Below, in pieces: positions 61,983 to 64,000 of a stretch of 64,000 nucleotides of DNA. Source of the stretch: Betaproteobacteria bacterium HGW-Betaproteobacteria-9 (lineage in GTDB: Bacteria; Pseudomonadota; Gammaproteobacteria; Burkholderiales; Burkholderiaceae_C); the NCBI GenBank assembly GCA_002842215.1, contig PHCC01000011.1, positions 99,832 through 163,831 of the forward strand, read 5' to 3'. The translations under genes and the position numbers were made by a program. Within the stretch, counting starts at the first letter, position 1. Each line of letters starts with the position of its first letter. The notes under the pieces are model-generated. The model was not told the DNA's origin. It saw nothing but the letters and a program-made list of their open reading frames with translations, and did not search any database.

Positions 61983-63737
61983 TCAGAAGCTTTCCCAGTC
62001 GCCTTCGGCCGAGGCAGAAGCACTCACCGAGACAGGCTGGGGACTTGCGGGGAGTGACTGCGGCGCAGGACGCCTGAGCGCAGGCGCTGCCAGCGGGCGG
62101 GGAAGTCCGGTTGGGCGTGCCGCTGCCAGGGCAGGGGCTTTGCCCAGCCGGGGCTCGGCCCGCACGGGGACCGGTGGCCTGCTGGTTGCGACCACGGGCA
62201 CCACCGCGCCGGCTCCCTCGATGCGGAAGACCTGCACCACCTGTGCCAGACGCTGGGCCTGGTCTTTCAGGCTCTCGGCCGCGGCGCTGCTCTCTTCCAC
62301 CAGCGCCGCGTTCTGCTGCGTCATCTGGTCGAGCTGGTTCACCGCGGTGTTGACCTGGCCGATGCCGCTGCTCTGCTCACCGCTGGCCGCGGTGATCTCG
62401 CCAATGATGTCGGCCACGCGCTGCGCGTTGGCCACCACCTCGCCGATCGTGCTGCCGGCCTCGGTCACCAGGCGGCTGCCCGCTTCGACCTTGTCCACGC
62501 TGGTGCCGATCAGCACCTTGATTTCTTTCGCCGCTTCGGCGCTGCGCTGCGCCAGGTTGCGCACCTCGGCGGCCACCACGGCAAAGCCCCGGCCCTGCTC
62601 ACCGGCGCGCGCGGCCTCCACTGCGGCGTTGAGCGCCAGGATGTTGGTCTGGAAGGCGATGCCGTCGATCACGCCGATGATGTCGTTGATCTTCTTGCTG
62701 CTGTGGTTGATCTCGTCCATGGTGGCGACCACCTGGCCCACCACCTGCCCGCCGCGGATGGCCACCTCGGCGTTGGCCACGGCCATCTGGCTGGCCTGGC
62801 GCGCCGCGTCGGCGCTCTGGCGCATGGTGCTGTTGAGCTCTTCCATGCTGGCCGCTGTTTCCTGCAGGTTGCTCGCCGCCTGCTCGGTGCGCGCCGCGAG
62901 GTCGTTGTTGCCGCTCGCAATCTCCCGGCTGGCGGTCTCGATGCCGGCACTGGATTGCTGGACCTGGGCCACCAGCCCACGCAGCGACGACTGCATGCCC
63001 GCCAGCGCACCCATCAGGCTGGCCGGTTCGCGCACCGGCGGCATGGCCCCAGTGAGATCGCCGTCGGCGATGCGGCGCAGGGCGGTGCGCGCCACGGCCG
63101 GGTCCCCCCCGATTTCGCGGCGCAGGGTGCGCTGCACCACGAGGCCCAGCACCACCGCCACCCCGATCGCCAGTGCGGCCAGCGCCATCGCCAGCCAGCG
63201 CGCGCGGTCGGCGCTCTGCTTGACGCTCTGGTGGGTCTGCGCCGACAGCTGGCCGGACGCATCCCTGAGTTGCAACAGTTCGGCGCGCAGTGTTCGCCAG
63301 GCCGGTGTTTCGTCACGGTTGAGCACCTCGATGGCCTGGGCTGCGTCGGTCTTGACCAGCGCCAGCACCTTGTCCTGCGCCTGTGCCTGTGCGCCGCGCA
63401 GCGCGACCAGAGAAGCCAGCGCCGGTTCCACCGGCGTGCCCCGAGCCGACTGCAGCGTGGCCTGGTGCGCGTCGTCAAACGCCGAACGCGCGGCCTGCAG
63501 GTTGTCGTAGGCCTTGGGGTTGGCCGGGTCCAGCACGATGTTGCGCAACGCCTGGCCCATCTGCAGCCCCTGGGCGTACATCTCGCGCACGCTGTTGGCC
63601 ATGGCCTGCTCGGTCTGGATGTACTGGTCGAACTCCTGCTGGGTCTGCACCAAGGCCCAGATGCTGCCACCCAGGCTGGCGACAAACAGCACCGCCGGCG
63701 CCACAAAGGCGAGGATCAATCGGGTGTTGAAGTTCAT
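61983..63737 (-). CDS. Methyl-accepting chemotaxis protein with CheR-docking pentapeptide (4 of 4)
   Basis: ATG 63737 gives 584 residues ([20 protein letters not shown]); an ATG three codons earlier is also possible. Helices lie at about 6-28 and about 170-192 around a helical periplasmic domain ([20 protein letters not shown]). The signalling domain matches the other receptors, then a Pro/Ala linker leads to the C-terminal GDWESF tether. Being first in the array and following the cheW end, it is probably read from the same operon as cheW. Confidence 0.92.
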   Translation of the reverse strand: MNFNTRLILAFVAPAVLFVASLGGSIWALVQTQQEFDQYIQTEQAMANSVREMYAQGLQMGQALRNIVLDPANPKAYDNLQAARSAFDDAHQATLQSARGTPVEPALASLVALRGAQAQAQDKVLALVKTDAAQAIEVLNRDETPAWRTLRAELLQLRDASGQLSAQTHQSVKQSADRARWLAMALAALAIGVAVVLGLVVQRTLRREIGGDPAVARTALRRIADGDLTGAMPPVREPASLMGALAGMQSSLRGLVAQVQQSSAGIETASREIASGNNDLAARTEQAASNLQETAASMEELNSTMRQSADAARQASQMAVANAEVAIRGGQVVGQVVATMDEINHSSKKINDIIGVIDGIAFQTNILALNAAVEAARAGEQGRGFAVVAAEVRNLAQRSAEAAKEIKVLIGTSVDKVEAGSRLVTEAGSTIGEVVANAQRVADIIGEITAASGEQSSGIGQVNTAVNQLDQMTQQNAALVEESSAAAESLKDQAQRLAQVVQVFRIEGAGAVVPVVATSRPPVPVRAEPRLGKAPALAAARPTGLPRPLAAPALRRPAPQSLPASPQPVSVSASASAEGDWESF

Positions 63738-63881
63738 GAAATCCATTCCGTGGTGTTGCGGTCGCCCGCCATGGAGAAATGACCCCGGCGCGTGGCGGAC
63801 AGGCGCAGCGCGGGCCAGGCCGTGCAACTGGCCCCCGTGCGCCGACCGTCCATGTCCCCGCTCATGGGTCGCGCCCGCCGC

Positions 63882-64000
63882 TTACTGCAGGCTCTGGGAG
63901 GTGTCCATGAGGCCCATGTCGGCGCTGGACATCAGCGCCTCGATGTCCATCAGGATCAGCATGCGCTCGCCCACGCTGGCGATGCCGGTGATGAAGCCGG
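63882..64000 (-). CDS. cheW: Chemotaxis coupling protein CheW, C-terminal end only (5' part off the window)
   Basis: The complement reads GFITGIASVGERMLILMDIE, then ALMSSADMGLMDTSQSLQ and TAA at 63882-63884. This is the conserved C-terminus of CheW, which links chemoreceptors to the kinase CheA. The remaining part lies past the right edge. Its position directly upstream of four receptor genes on the same strand indicates a chemotaxis operon. Confidence 0.88.
   Translation of the reverse strand, partial: GFITGIASVGERMLILMDIEALMSSADMGLMDTSQSLQ

Overview
The window is GC-rich DNA with densely packed, mostly housekeeping genes, and looks like the chromosome of a betaproteobacterium of the order Burkholderiales. 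The proteins (RecA, SucCD, GapA, transketolase, type 2 ArgC, MaeB, LptD/SurA/RsmA, tandem chemoreceptors) and a recurrent intergenic repeat point to Comamonadaceae, perhaps a Hydrogenophaga-like species; the genus is inference. I see no rRNA, tRNA, CRISPR, IS element or phage. No stretch longer than 300 bases lacks a gene; the largest gaps are 1348-1620, 15301-15553, 24483-24702, 40314-40548 and 42853-43061.

Layout. 1-2200: two tandem type IV major pilin genes, each with a clear RpoN (-24/-12) promoter, plus a TfpX/TfpZ pilin accessory gene running off the left edge. 2383-9739: a signalling block on the minus strand with a CHASE2 Ser/Thr kinase, PP2C phosphatase, FHA protein, CHASE2 adenylate/guanylate cyclase and a metallo-beta-lactamase-fold cyclic-nucleotide phosphodiesterase. 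9964-19175: sucCD, argC, a stand-alone zinc-binding CZB protein, recA-recX, a MarR-type regulator, an OmpR/TctE-like two-component pair and a GST-like protein. 19193-24482: topoisomerase III with a histone H1-like tail and SWIB domain, divergent from a SET-domain methyltransferase, then birA and a SPOR protein. 24703-31830: gap and tkt, murU, pepP, a MOSC protein and a PfkB kinase.

31844-40313 is an iron-homeostasis region: two DUF2325-type proteins, imelysin / di-heme oxidoreductase / imelysin / DUF1513 genes, a coupled operon of small proteins (one VOC gene is frameshifted), bacterioferritin and its ferredoxin, with three Fur-box-like sites. 40549-56648: maeB, a secreted barnase-like RNase with a barstar-like partner, rsmA-surA-lptD divergent from amgK-rsmE, an esterase, membrane proteins, a YidB protein, an alpha/beta hydrolase and an M20 peptidase. 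56770-64000: four tandem methyl-accepting chemotaxis proteins, a decayed fragment of a fifth, and the end of cheW at the right edge.

The most unusual pattern is a family of about nine roughly 85-90 bp repeats. Eight sit directly after a stop codon on the coding strand of the gene just ended; seven of those are intact and one is truncated. Each intact copy can fold into three hairpins, and stem sequences differ between copies while pairing is kept. That is compensatory covariation, pointing to selection on a structured 3'-UTR or intercistronic RNA. Other points of note are the SET / TopoIII-SWIB pair, the integrated kinase/cyclic-nucleotide block and the Fur-linked operon of unrecognised small genes. 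All functional statements come from reading motifs in the sequence; no database search was run.
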